The notes beneath the pieces are model-generated. The model had not been told where the DNA came from. It saw only the letters and a list, made by a program, of their open reading frames with translations, and searched no databases. From positions 434,001-498,000 of the forward strand of contig JAJTTP010000007.1 of the NCBI GenBank assembly GCA_023313575.1: DNA of 64,000 nucleotides, written 5' to 3'. This DNA comes from Eutypella sp. D-1 (lineage: Eukaryota; Ascomycota; Sordariomycetes; Xylariales; Diatrypaceae). Positions 34,239 to 46,028 of this stretch are shown piece after piece. Position numbers and translations under genes: made by a program. Each line of letters opens with the position of its first letter. Within the stretch, counting starts at the first letter, position 1.

Positions 34239-36283
34239 ATGTCTGGCTGGGACGTCACGAACCTGAAGGAGAACCTTCCTCCTACGGGTGCTCCCCACAC
34301 CACGCCGAATGTTCCTGAGGCAGCTGCCACTCCCGGCCCGCAGGGTAAGCCCACCGAGCCCACCGAGGTCTGGGTGGAAAAGACTGCCTATGACTATGAA
34401 GAAGTCGGAGATCGTAACTGGGATGGCAATGCTCGGGTTTATGAGTGGGATGGAGACGAAGGCGATATTGGCCCCGAGCACCCAGAACTCGAGGCTATTC
34501 TGTTTGGTCGCCCTGAGGAGCGCAATCCCCAGGGAATCAACTTCAACGAGTAAGAATAGCACTTTATTAATACGTGATTAGATGACTGACAACATATTTC
34601 TAGGATCACTCAAATCAATGTGACTCAAGAAGGGTTGAAACGTATTACACCCATCGGCACATTCAAGGATGCAGGTCTTCATCAAGCCATGCTGCGCAAT
34701 GTTGAGCTGTGTGGATATAATGTCCCAACCCCGATCCAGAAATACTGCATCCCAGCCATCAAGACCGGTCACGATCTGATCGCCATTGCCCAGACGGGTA
34801 AGTGTAGCATCCCACACTGGCATCATGCCTCTCCAAGGTTAACTGACATATCGTCATAGGCTCGGGCAAGACAGCTGCCTATCTGATCCCTATTCTCAAC
34901 CACCTTATGGGAAAGGCGAAGAAGCTGGCGGCCCCACGTCCATCACCCAAGGACTACCAGGAAGGTGTGGCGCCTCCGGTCCGCGCTGAGCCGCTCGTTG
35001 TGATTATATGTCCGACCCGTGAACTTGCGGTACAGATATTTACCGAGGCTAGAAAGTTCTGTTACCGCACCATGTTGCGACCGTGTGTCGTTTATGGAGG
35101 TGCTCCTACCAAGGAGCAGATCTTGCAGCTTCAGCGAGGCTGTGACGTGCTGATTGGCACTCCCGGCCGCCTTGTTGACATGATGAATCGCCCATATATC
35201 CTGACCTTCCGCCGGGTCAAATACATTGTAATTGACGAGGCGGACGAGATGCTGGACCAAGACTGGCAAGGAAACATGAATCACATCATGTCTGGTGGTG
35301 GTGAGTTACTATCCGTTCCCTTTCTGGTAATAATTAGCTGACATGAATGTAGAGCAGGAAGAGGGTAACATCAAATATATGTTGTTCTCAGCGACCTTCC
35401 CGGTGGACGTCAGAAAGATTGCCAGATCTTACCTGGCCGAGACCCATGTCCGTGTTCGCGTGGGCCGTGTCGGTAGCACGCACCATAACATCAGCCAGGA
35501 TGTTATCTTTACTGACCCAGCCGAGAAGAAGCGGTGCCTCCTGGATCTTCTCCGCACCATGAAACCAGCAAGGACTATCATCTTCGTCAATAACAAGCAG
35601 TCAGCAGACGAAATCGACGACTTCTTGTTCCACCAGAACTTTCCCTCTACGTCTATGCATAGTGATCGCACTCAGCGAGAACGCGAGGATTCGATGAGAG
35701 CATTCCGGTCTGGCAAGGCACCTATTCTCGTCGCTACTGGCGTGTCGGCTCGAGGAATCGACGTCCGAAATGTCGCCCATGTTATCAACTTTGACCTTCC
35801 AAGCATGTCGCATGGCGGAATCCAGGAGTACATTCATCGAATTGGTAAGGATAATCTCGCAAACATTTTGATATAAGATCTAATTTGGTATGAATAGGGC
35901 GAACTGGCCGTATCGGCCACCGTGGCATTGCCACCTCCTTCTATACTCAGAGAGATGAAGAGATCGCCCCTCTCCTCGTGAAGACCTTGATGGAGACGAA
36001 GCAAACTGTGCCCGACTTCCTCCAAGATTATGCTCCTACCGGTGCCGAAGCTGAGCACCTCAAATTCGAGCCCGACACCGATGAGGAATCTGAGGACCAG
36101 AACAATGGCGGCGACGGCGGCGGCGATGACGGATGGGGCGCCTCTACTGGTAACGATGGCGGTTCTGCAATCAAGAACAATGGCCACGACAACGCTGGCG
36201 ATGATGGCTGGGGTTCCAGCGCTGCTGCTCCGGCCGCTGCTGCGGAGGATCCATGGGGCTCCTCAGGCGGCGATGGCTGGTAA
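34239..36283 (+). CDS. DEAD-box RNA helicase, Ded1/DDX3/Vasa type
   Basis: An ATP-dependent RNA helicase of the Ded1/Vasa branch, whose members unwind mRNA leaders in translation initiation or act in RNP granules. Five exons: 34239-34549, 34604-34797, 34860-35300, 35353-35844 and 35898-36283 (introns 52-62 nt), 607 residues. Motifs: Q motif YNVPTPIQKYCIPAI, AQTGSGKT 166-173, PTRELAVQI, TPGRLVDM, DEAD 294-297, SAT 328-330, IIFVNNK, ARGIDVRNV and HRIGRTGRIG. The N-terminus lacks the long RGG region of canonical Ded1 and carries an acidic YEWDGDEGDIGPEHPEL. The C-terminal tail (about 500-607) is Gly/Asp/Asn/Ala-rich with WG/GW pairs (DDGWG twice, DPWG, GDGW). The chosen start MSGWDVTNL has the better context; an in-frame ATG 13 codons upstream is possible. 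It is probably a second, Vasa-like paralogue rather than the essential Ded1. Confidence 0.93.
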
Positions 36284-37122
36284 GGGGAGAGATTAGTCTT
36301 GCCGGGAGTACCTGAAGACTCTGTTGCCCTTTGCCTTAACCGGCGCCGCTTCTTAGCCAACTTTGAGTCGGAGCCCATTGCCATTCGTTATTCTATCTGG
36401 AGCTGTTACCCCATTACAAATGGACATGGCCTAAGATGAGAGGGACCGGGAACAACGGCGAAGAAAAAAAAAAGGAAGAGCATGGAAAATTCTAGTTTGG
36501 ACTTCGCATTTGATCGGTAGCTTGAGGTGGACTCGCAATATTGCCTGGACTCGCGCTGGATTTTGTTTCGGAATGAAGTTTTGATGAAAATGCCACCGAG
36601 GCTCATTACTGATTGGGGGGTCTTACACTAGGCCAGTCTGATGACAACCTTCCGTTGAGCTCTATTAAAACTGAGCTCTCATTTCGTAGATAGATAGTCG
36701 TCTATCTGTAGGAAAATCAAAGTGCAATCGGCTCTGGAACTCGCCTCTGTTCTTGCCTGTGACAGAAAGGAAGATGAAGATATTCTCGCTAGCAGTGTGG
36801 CTGCCCTTGTTATAGTGGCTTTGCTAGAGCTAATGGGCTCTGGAGTTACGTAGTGTCGCCTCAGCTAGCACACTAGCGCTGCTACTCAGGTGACAGGGTG
36901 AATATTCCAGTGGCTGAAGCTTCCCCCGCTGCAGTCCCACCTGGTTGATTGGAGAACCCCACGGCTTGGAGTCAAGACAACCGGTACCTAGCCCTTACTT
37001 AAATCTAGGTAGGTTGTTTACATTGCACATGCCTGTGTGTATTTTCTCTCATCCTACCTTAAGTTACCCTAATCATCCAGGTATCGCGCTCGGATGGGAA
37101 ACGCCTATCTCCCTGTGTGAAA
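36284..37122. other. Spacer, 3' flank of helicase and upstream of roadblock gene
   Basis: No gene supported. An A-rich run at about 36466-36476 may lie in the helicase 3' UTR. Nothing further seen. Confidence 0.5.
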
Positions 37123-38023
37123 ATGGCAGATAAAAGCCTGGTGAGTGGTTATTTGTGGTTTTGCTCGTTTCTGTTTTTTCCGTTTGTGTTTAAATTTCCG
37201 TATGCTCCATACCGAACCATGGAAGGTTGGAAAGACGGGAATGAATGGGGGCAGAACTCGAAATCTTCGCTTGAGGATTTCTAATAGGAAAAGAAAAAAG
37301 AAAGAAAGAAGAAGAAGACACAAGAAGCTAATTATTCGCCTCACCGACAACAGCCCTCGGCAGCCAACGCGGAATCCATCGAGGAAGCGCTGCGGCGCAT
37401 CTCCAAGAAGCCCGGCGTCCGGGCCTGGCTGATGCTCGACCGCTCCACCGGCGCCGTCCTCCGCACCAACGGCCAGATCGCCTCCGTGCGCCCCGCCCAG
37501 AGTCTCCTCCAGAACAACTCCAATGCCAACAACGGCGAGGGCAACACTACCGACGCAGCCGCCACGGCCGACCCGACCACGCCCTCCGCTGCCTCGTTCC
37601 CTACGGCCACGGGCCCCGGAACCATTGGCGTCGCGGGCGCTACGACGGATGCTACTGGAAGCGGCGCTGGGACCGCGGGGGGCGCGAACGCTGCCGCCGT
37701 GAACCCCGAGACCCAGGCTGCGACCGAGCTCGCGGCCTTGGTCTGGAGTTTCCTGAGCTCCGCTGGTGGTCTGGTCGGGGAGATTGATTCCGAGGTATGT
37801 CGTGTTAAATATCGCCTTTTCTTATAGTGTGTTGGGAGTCAAGGGAGAGAGAGAGAGCTCTTGAGGTTTTGAAGGGTTTTAGCTGACGGTGTGTGGATGT
37901 GTGACGCCTACTTCACAGGACGAGCTGAAGCTGCTCCGCCTCCGCACCAAGAAGCAGGAGTTCGTCATCGTCCCCGAGCACAAGTACCTCATGGTCGTCA
38001 TCCACGACACGCCTCCCGCCTGA
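37123..38023 (+). CDS. Roadblock/LC7 domain protein (dynein light chain type)
   Basis: A roadblock-fold protein; family members are light chains of cytoplasmic dynein or subunits of GTPase regulators. Three exons: 37123-37140, 37354-37794 and 37919-38023, giving 187 residues. The family start ESIEEALRRISKKPGV, WLMLDRSTGAVLRTNG, TELAALVWSFLSSAGGLV and the end ELKLLRLRTKKQEFVIVP plus KYLMVVIHD are clear. Between them, where roadblock proteins have a short loop, sits an insert of about 60 Ala/Thr/Gly/Asn-rich residues. The first exon codes only MADKSL; it is supported by a good GTGAGT donor, a CTAAT branch site and a CAG acceptor that keeps frame (PSAANAESIEE), but is less certain than the rest. 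Intron 1 is 213 nt and intron 2 124 nt, long for this window. Confidence 0.85.
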
Positions 38024-41000
38024 GACGAGAGAACCCGCGTTTCCCACCCAGCGTTTACATTACGCTATGCTACATCGCGGCACGCCGCAGCGCAACACTG
38101 AGAGAGAAGATAGGAAAGAAAAACAAACAGAAAGAAGATGCCGTGTCTACGCGAAAACAAAAACAAATGGAAACGACGTCTATCTGGCCCAAGGCACCGG
38201 GCGTCACATTATTTTCTAGGGGCAGGGCATCGAGAATTGGACCCCCCGCTCACAGAGATTCACCCTCGTCGACAGATATACCGGGGAGGGCCATCTATAT
38301 TACAATCGATTCATATGATACCCGGAGGTTTGGAGGTGATATTAAGAGATAGGGTGGATGGATGGGCGCACTGCACATAGAGGCGAGTCGCCGTGCTGGG
38401 GAGGGGAGACGAACAGAGATCCGTGATATTCGGTTCCCTGCACGTCTACTTGGTGTTCCTGATTTAGGCGAGGGAAGGAGTACGCGATACCGTACCGCCT
38501 ACCTGTCTTAGGTTCAGCCTCGTAAGAGACGGACGGCCTGACCTAGCCGTTTGCCAGGTTCGAGCCAAGGCAAGGCAACTTTGATCGGAGCTACCTAGGA
38601 ACAGCAAAAGCGATCTATCCATCGATCACAAGATCGTGAACTAATAGATGTCTAATTAGACTACTTCACATCGTCGGAGCTTAACTTAGCTACCTTACTA
38701 GCGCCTGGAGGCGGGCGGGCGGGCGAGTAGAGTAAAGCGCCAACGAGAATGGAAATCACAGGGGCCAGCAATTAAATATAACTTGTGCTGGGTTGGCCAA
38801 TAGGTAGCTCCATCTAATGAAAGAGAAGAAATGAGATATAGTGTTTTGGCGCTTCTTCGAAGAGCATTTATTGAAAAAGTGTATGTAGTCCGGACAATAA
38901 GTGAAGATGAACTTAGTGAACGCCGCACGCTACTGATTAGGCTAGATTAGAGAGTCTAGATATCGACCTGGGGAGCACCGAATTGCATTCTTAAGGATGT
39001 CCTACACTTTTTTGCTTCTATCCGCGATCCCGCAAGATATCTAGGAGGATTTGAGAGTGGCCTTGTGGCCCTGTGGTCCTCTCTTCCTTTTGCATGAGGC
39101 CTCCATGCCCCTGGTCCCTTTTTTAAACTTACTACTACGAGGCATGGGAAGGGATCTTAGACCTTGGATTCTCTCCCTTCGCTTATCTCTAGATATGTTT
39201 CGTGACGACAAAGTTGATGTCGCAGTCGGGTCCGAACTTCCCACCGATTCCCACCGGGGGGGTATGGAGCTTGAGGCTTTTCTCATGTAACCTGGGTCGT
39301 GTCGGATGGTTTCGACTTGCATGTGAGAAACTTCCATATGCGGATTACGTAGGTGTCATATCGAGGGAGAAAACGTCGCCATTGGCTCGTTAGTTTCCCA
39401 TAGCTATTTTCGATTTAACTAGGGAGACATCGTAATCATCGTACAAGTACGAATACTTATATGTATATGTATCTACCCCCTTGACTCCTTTTCCCCTGTT
39501 CCCCGTTCTCCGGCCGGGAGTGCCTTGTCGGCAGCCACCCGATCTGCATATTATATTCTTGGGTAGGACACCGGCGGGAGGGACGAAGTGGATTACCTCG
39601 TGAGCAAGATGGGAATTGTAAAAATTGGGTGGGATGATGGTTCACCATTGCCACTGGCACCACGTATATGTATGTATGCGCGATTGGAGCCGCAGAATTG
39701 AACCTTGCAGGACAGTGTAAGCCGGCCGTCGTCCAAAAGGTAAACTGCATGCGAGCCGCGACTAGCGGGCCTCCACGTCGCGGCCGCCACTGGGTTAAAG
39801 TAGGTGGGCGGGCAGCCTGCGTTAGGGTCGCTGCTAACTAGACTGAAACGAGGCACAACCTCCCTAAACCATACCATACCTGGGAACGACCGACTTGCCA
39901 GATCAGATCAGTATTACTAGCTCTGTTACTGGAGCCCCAAACGCGACACTAAAAGCTGAAATGATTGCTGTGCAATATCCATCGTATAGTGAGAATATGG
40001 TTAACAGGGGTGAGGTCGACTAAGGTCAACATTATTTCCGCGGTAGTGTCGGTGTTCGTAGATTGCTATCGGTCGCGCCGGCGATTTATTTCTCGCGACG
40101 AAGGCCTTAACGGGAGAAGTCCGTTTCGGATGTTTCCAGAGACTGCCTAACTAAGGTTTTTCTGTCTATCAAACGGATTCAAATGAACTGCTGGAACGGC
40201 CAGCTCGGGTTTTTACAAGTTCAACTCGAGACTGGGATGAAGGATATAGATGGGCCGGGGTTTGGAAACGGAGCTACAAAATCTCATGAATCGGCAAAGG
40301 ATCTGGGAAACACCGGTCCCGCCAAGTGACGATGATATGAGCTAGATTACATAGATCGCAGGCCTGGCACGTGTCAGCTTGTCGCCGTTGTTCCCCCTCT
40401 GAGTTTGGCGGGTCCGCCCATCAAGCATTTCGATCTGCCTCCCCCCAGGGTGACAGGTGTATGCCTGCCTGCCGTAGCCGCCGTCGCTCCTTTCGAGATT
40501 GAGAGAGCTTTGCGACCCTGACTCTTGAGCAGATTTATTACGAATCGACCCGCGCGCCGGTAGTTACATAGTGCAATAGTTAGAGAGAGCTGTCTTTTGT
40601 GGCTTTTCCTCCCCCCCCTTGCCATTCATCTTGTCATGATAGGTTTGTGCAGCGAGGTCCGTAAGGTAGCTACTATCTCTGACCTAACTTTTACTTATCT
40701 GACTACGATGTTCCAACACCCACCGCCGCGCATAAGCAGAGTGGGAAGGGCAGCTTTGGGGCGTTTCGTAAACGCCGCTAGCACGTATCATCCATCCACC
40801 TAGGAGATATCTAAGCAGATGAGTGAGAAAGAGAGACCAACTAGCATAGGTCGGTGTATACACATGTACAGAGAGGGAGGGAAAGCTACCATTAATAGCA
40901 TTCGCGCCCGTATGCGACGGGGATCTTCACTGCCCATCTTTCAGCTAAGCGGCAGGGGAGTCCGAGGGAATCCTTCTAGAAGTCCGCCCCATCCGCTCAG

Positions 41001-41558
41001 GTTCGGGGCATCCGCGTAACTGGAAATCTAGCTGATCGTCGAACCTGTTTCAGATATTGTGTGCTTTTTTTTTTCGAGCCTCTGTCTTGTCGTTGACCGG
41101 CCGAATCGGGAGGAAGTTGCCTAAGTAGAATAGATGGCTGCTCGATTTCTTTTAGTGTCAAAACCAAGAGAGTTCTTATATTGGGGCCCTGTGCTTGACT
41201 CCGACCGTCTCTCTGTGCGCGTGCTTATCTGGCCACGGACTCATGTCATTTTATTTTTGTTAGCATGCATGCTCGATTAAAAGACGTTGGTATCCCCCTC
41301 TGTTTCCCCTCGTCTTCCCATCAACTCTTGCAGCCAAGGATATCACAGATACGAACTCGGCCTCTCTCGCTTGACCTGGACACGCAGTAGTCACATCATC
41401 AGGCACTCGATGCCTCCTGGATGCAAGTTTTTGGGCTGCAGATCGTCCGGAGTTGCTGACTACCACCCGTGGGACAACAGTAACAGCAAAAACAGAAGCA
41501 GCGGTAGGAATAGCAGCAGGAGCGGCGACGGCGGCGGCAGAGACGGGGGATAAGCGCC
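38024..41558. other. Intergenic spacer, no supported gene
   Basis: Downstream of the roadblock gene and upstream of the large unknown gene. A GGGC repeat lies at 38711-38724. A 98-residue frame at 39041-39337 (-) and its antisense partner show no family. The last few hundred bases, CT- and then AGC-rich, probably include the leader of the next gene. Confidence 0.5.
38711..38724. repeat. (GGGC)n short G-rich repeat
   Basis: Three G-runs separated by single C residues; short, could fold as a G-rich structure. Confidence 0.7.
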
Positions 41559-44500
41559 ATGCCGTTCTTCAAAAATCACATTCCATCCGGCCACAGGCCG
41601 GCCGTTGAGGAAAAAAAGGGAGGCGCTCACTCTGGCGACAGAGGTTCGTCCGCCAGAGATAACACCACCACTCGAGACGAGACGCATGCAGACGCACACA
41701 CGCATGCGCACGCGGATGTGAGAGATCCGCGAAGCACTAAAGGCCAGCTCATCCGAAGCCTGGTGCGCAGAGGGACTCGCAAGGCCCACGATATCTCAGA
41801 CGCGTACAAGAGGGGGCACGGCAATGATGATAAGGTTGCGGCGGGCGGAGGGACGGCGCCGAAGGCAAAAGATAAGAAACAGAATGCAGCTGGAGAGCTT
41901 AGCACAGAAGTATCTGTAAGTTTACCTAAGTTTTAATTTTATGCATCTTTTTATGTTTGTTATTTTTGCTTGAGTTTATTTTATGCAGTTTCCCGATGTT
42001 CTCGTTTCCTCACTGCTTCTCCCCCCTTCCTGCACCTTATACACACTAGTACCAAGGTTATCCTCTAGACCGAGGCAGGTAAGGCAAGGACCCTTCCAAC
42101 CAACCCCACACGAGACTTCTTGGCTTGGCCTTGTTCAGTCCCGCCCCTCCTCTCTATGCATGTAACCACCAAAAATCCAAAAGTCAAAACCCCCTCTGCC
42201 CCTTTTGCACTACACTATCACTACCCTGACAGCCTGACACTTTACCTATTTACTATGTACCCACCCACCTTGAAACTCACTCCCCAATGAATAGAATAGC
42301 GGCAACACTCGTCCCATCTGACAATCAACTGCCCATCAGTAACTTGCCCACCAAACTACAGCACAAGACACCTGGCGATTCCACGCCTGAACATCCTACT
42401 CCTTCCCAACCCATCCTATCAACCCATCCTCCAACAAAAAAATGAGCGGGGGGTGAGCGTTTCATAGGTTTTGGTTGGATCAGCTCATGTTGAGACGTTC
42501 CTGCATAAAGATTTTTCTTTCCCTATGCCTTTCCTATCTTATGTCCGTTTCCGATAATGCTTCATTCTACACTTACAGTAGTTCCCCCGGGAAGGGCCTT
42601 GGCTTTCTTTCCTTGTCTCTAAATCTATCAACTTGGATAGTTGTATAAGCGAACGAGCGTGACGTGAGAAGAAGTATCCCGAGTTCGTGTTGCCGGCTAA
42701 TTTAGTACACGCACTACTTGGTACTTGCATCACAACCACTGCCAACACCATCATCACAGTCACCGTCATTATCATCACCAATCCGGGAACGATTGAGGGA
42801 GAAAGAGAAGAAAGACATTGTTGCTATAATTGGCATAATTGAATAACCCCCTGAATTGACAGGTTCAAAGCGACAACGTCAGCTCCCCACTGTCTTCATT
42901 AACAATAGGGACGGTGATTTCACCGCGGGGTTCCGTACGCTCCGACGTCAACTCCAACAAGCCGTTGCCGTCCCCGCCTCCCCCAGGAACAGCTGATGAA
43001 GCGGATGGCCAGCCGAAGAAACCAAAGCCCATTTTCAAGCTCAATCGCATAATGGCTACGCTCAGCGATGCCGAGATTGAGAAGCTGTTTTCCGGCGCCC
43101 CGCAATTCTTCGCCCGTTCGCAGGGCCAAGGCACCGGGGCTCCGCATCCCTCGGTCGCCTTTCCCTGGGATGAGGAGCTAATCATCAGGGACCTGACCGA
43201 CCACACCCAGATCGAGAATGATGCCTGGGGTTCCATCACTGCGAGCCCCCGGATCATCCTCCGGGACCCCATTTCTGCTACCTCGCCCACCGGTAGGAAG
43301 CGGCCCCACTTTAACGCCCGATGCCATGAACGCCCCAACATGCTGAGCATGCAGGGCCTGGAAAAGGGAACTTTAGGCTACCAAGCCGCCTTGGAGCTTT
43401 CTGTTGCAGATACCCTTCTGGAGGGCCAGTATGGGTTTGATAGCCTGGGATCCAAGAGTCAGGTGATCGTCGAGCAGCGTCAGAAGCTCATCACTTCTCA
43501 AGATGGGCTGCGGCATCTCGACGATGCTGCCGTTATGGAGCAATTACTGAGGGTCGAGCAGAGATATCATGCGGGTCTGGATGGCCTTCGCATGAAATCC
43601 AAAGACCTTTATAACGAGCTGTTCCTTAAGGTGCTACATCCACCCACGAGGGTAATCGATCACAACGATCCTTACAGCTTGGCAGTCCAGATTCACGCTC
43701 TAGTTAAAGTCCTGGCAGCGTATAATTCATGGATTGATTTTTCGCGCGTCGAGTGGAGGATACGTTTAGGCCAGATACTTTGGGGATTCCCTTTGGACGA
43801 CGAGCTCGAGGACGGATCGGCTATCAACGATGGGGCCGATACCGAAGCTCGAAGCGAGGAGCGATACTGGCTTCTCCTGCAAATTCTCCTTGCCTGCGAA
43901 CTCTTGATAAGGTTGGATGCCATAACCGAAGGTGAAGAGTATGGCACCCAACGTCTCAAGGCGTCTGAGGTGCACAGGTTCGAGAAAGAGGCTAACGCAT
44001 CCGTCAAATGGTCGCTGCTCCTTGCCCGTGCATGGTTGGAAAATATCACAATCATCAAAACGAAAGCTGCTCCTGAGGAGCCGCCCAGTCCGAAAGGATG
44101 GCTTACAGCACTCACCACCAAGATGCATCTGAGACACGAGCACATGATTGGCTCGTATCATACCGATCACACCCAATATCGCCATAATACACAGGCCGAG
44201 CATGTCTATTCTATCAAAGGAAAATATAACGAAAGACAGGTCTTCGGTCTAACTCAGTTTGCGCGTAAGCTTCGCTGGCCAGATGTCGAAGCGTACGTGT
44301 TTAGGGTCAATGATCAAGCCCCCGACTTGAGCAAGCCAACCCCCATCAACTCGTCCTGCCAGGTGAGCGATCGCCGGCGCTCGACGTATTTCGATGATAG
44401 AAGACAGTACATAGATTCTCGTAAGGTGCCTGGCAGGAGACGGAAACTCGGCGCCGCTTTGCACGCTTCTGGCTGGTTATCGAAATCGTACATCGCTGGC

Positions 44501-46028
44501 TTGCTACTACCGGGAGAGGCGTTATCACATTACCTCATGGCAAGCCTCGTAGAAAACGACCCCGAGGCTATGGAAAGATTAGGACCGTTAGCCAGCTTGT
44601 GTGGTGGATTCATGTATAAGGGAAAGAGCTTCTGGAGCACCGCTTGCATAGTTGGCCGTGTGCTGGCGGCCGGCCGGGGCTCCGTTGAATGCATGGGTTG
44701 GATATCCAGCGATGTCATTCCCTCGGGTCACGATGAAGGTTGGGTAGATATCGATGTCAAGAATATTAATGGTAAGGTCACCATTTCATTTTTATCATCA
44801 CAGGAAAACTTACTCACACACACACCATAGAGGAGTTAGCGAAGACGGGAAAGAAAGCTCGGCTTTGGGGAAAGACTGTCGTCGAAAGGGAGTCCGATGT
44901 GTTGGGTGATGCCGACCCCTCGAATATCCTCCCTGCCGACTTCATCATCCCCTACGAAAATCAGTACTTTGAGCCACCGCCATCGAATATTCGAATCGAA
45001 CTAGACTCGCTCAACCTCTATGCACCGATAGAAAGTATTGACACCACACCTTCACCCTCTATCTACAAGATGCGGTCGCCGGTATCATTCTCCGATGACA
45101 AAAAACCGCCCGAGATTCACACCTACCCAGCCTCTATGACCTTCACCATGACCCACGACGGGATCGAGCAACCACAGGAGTTCAACTTTGCCCTATCAAG
45201 GGACGTGTATTTTGTCACGGCCCACCCTTGTGCACCATCGAGTCGCGTCAAGTTGTTTAAGTCGCCCACCAGCCCCACGATTCAGCAAATCGATATAGGG
45301 GGTAATGACCAAAGCGGCAAGCCCGCCAGTCCTGCCCACATTTCAGGTAAGTGATCTACACTTCTCACCTATTTGTCTGGCAACGTCTGTTAACAATGAC
45401 CGTAGGCCACCCACTACATAAATACTTCACGTATTCCGCCATTCACCTCGTTGATCTACTAAGTCAACCAGATGCTAGCCTAGAGGATCTGCTGAAACGA
45501 GGCGCCGCGATGAACCGGTCGAGTAACAGCCTTCCGTCAGCGGTACCAGCCCGCGAGCCGCGCGTCCTCGTTATCGACTGTATAACAGGCTTCGCGCCGC
45601 CGCGATCACCAGAGCTACAGGAGCTATCACGTGTGTCGTCGCTTTCGTCGTCATTCGCATACGAGCCGACGGGCGCACCGCTAGTACAGGTTCCCAGCCC
45701 TGGCATGAATTCCGCGGAGATGCACCGGCGGAGGCCGAGCACGGCCGCGTCGATCAGTAGCAGGATCGACATTAACAACAACAGTAGCAATAGCACAAGC
45801 GCGAACAACAGGTTCCGCAACTCCGTCAACTTCAGCACCATCGAGTCCAAGATGAACCTCGGCACGCGCAGGCGGCGCTTCGGCTCCGACATGGAGGTCC
45901 TGGCCCGTGCCCTGTGCGCCGAGAGGGGGTGGAGTGCCCTCATCAGCCGCCGCAGACGCGGATGCCTCGCTTGCGCCATCCGCGAGGCCGGCGCCCTCGC
46001 TTGGAAGGTCGTTATCAGGGTCGAGTAG
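41559..46028 (+). CDS. Large conserved fungal protein of unknown function
   Basis: Four exons, 41559-41915, 42863-44771, 44831-45346 and 45406-46028, give 1134 residues. I recognise this as a type of protein kept across moulds but know no function or named domain. Seen in it: a basic N-terminus with His/Asp repeats (HADAHTHAHADV) and RDPRSTKGQLIRSLVRRGTRKAHDIS; then a Ser/Pro-rich linker; a conserved core from KPIFKLNRIMATLSDAEIEKL through RPNMLSMQGLEKGTLGYQAA and EWRIRLGQILWG; a Leu-rich helical stretch; and a C-terminal block ending in GCLACAIREAGALAWKVVIR. No signal peptide or clear membrane span. Exon 1 ends in phase 0 (EVS) and joins VQSDNVSSPL; that intron is 947 nt, very long for this genome, so extra small exons or another start (for instance ATG at 43052) cannot be ruled out. 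The two later introns are 59 nt each. Confidence 0.85.

Noticed and set aside
39041..39337. 98-residue minus-strand frame, basic
   Set aside because: Protein-like at first glance, but no family, no splice partner, no gene-like codon bias, and an equally plausible antisense frame.
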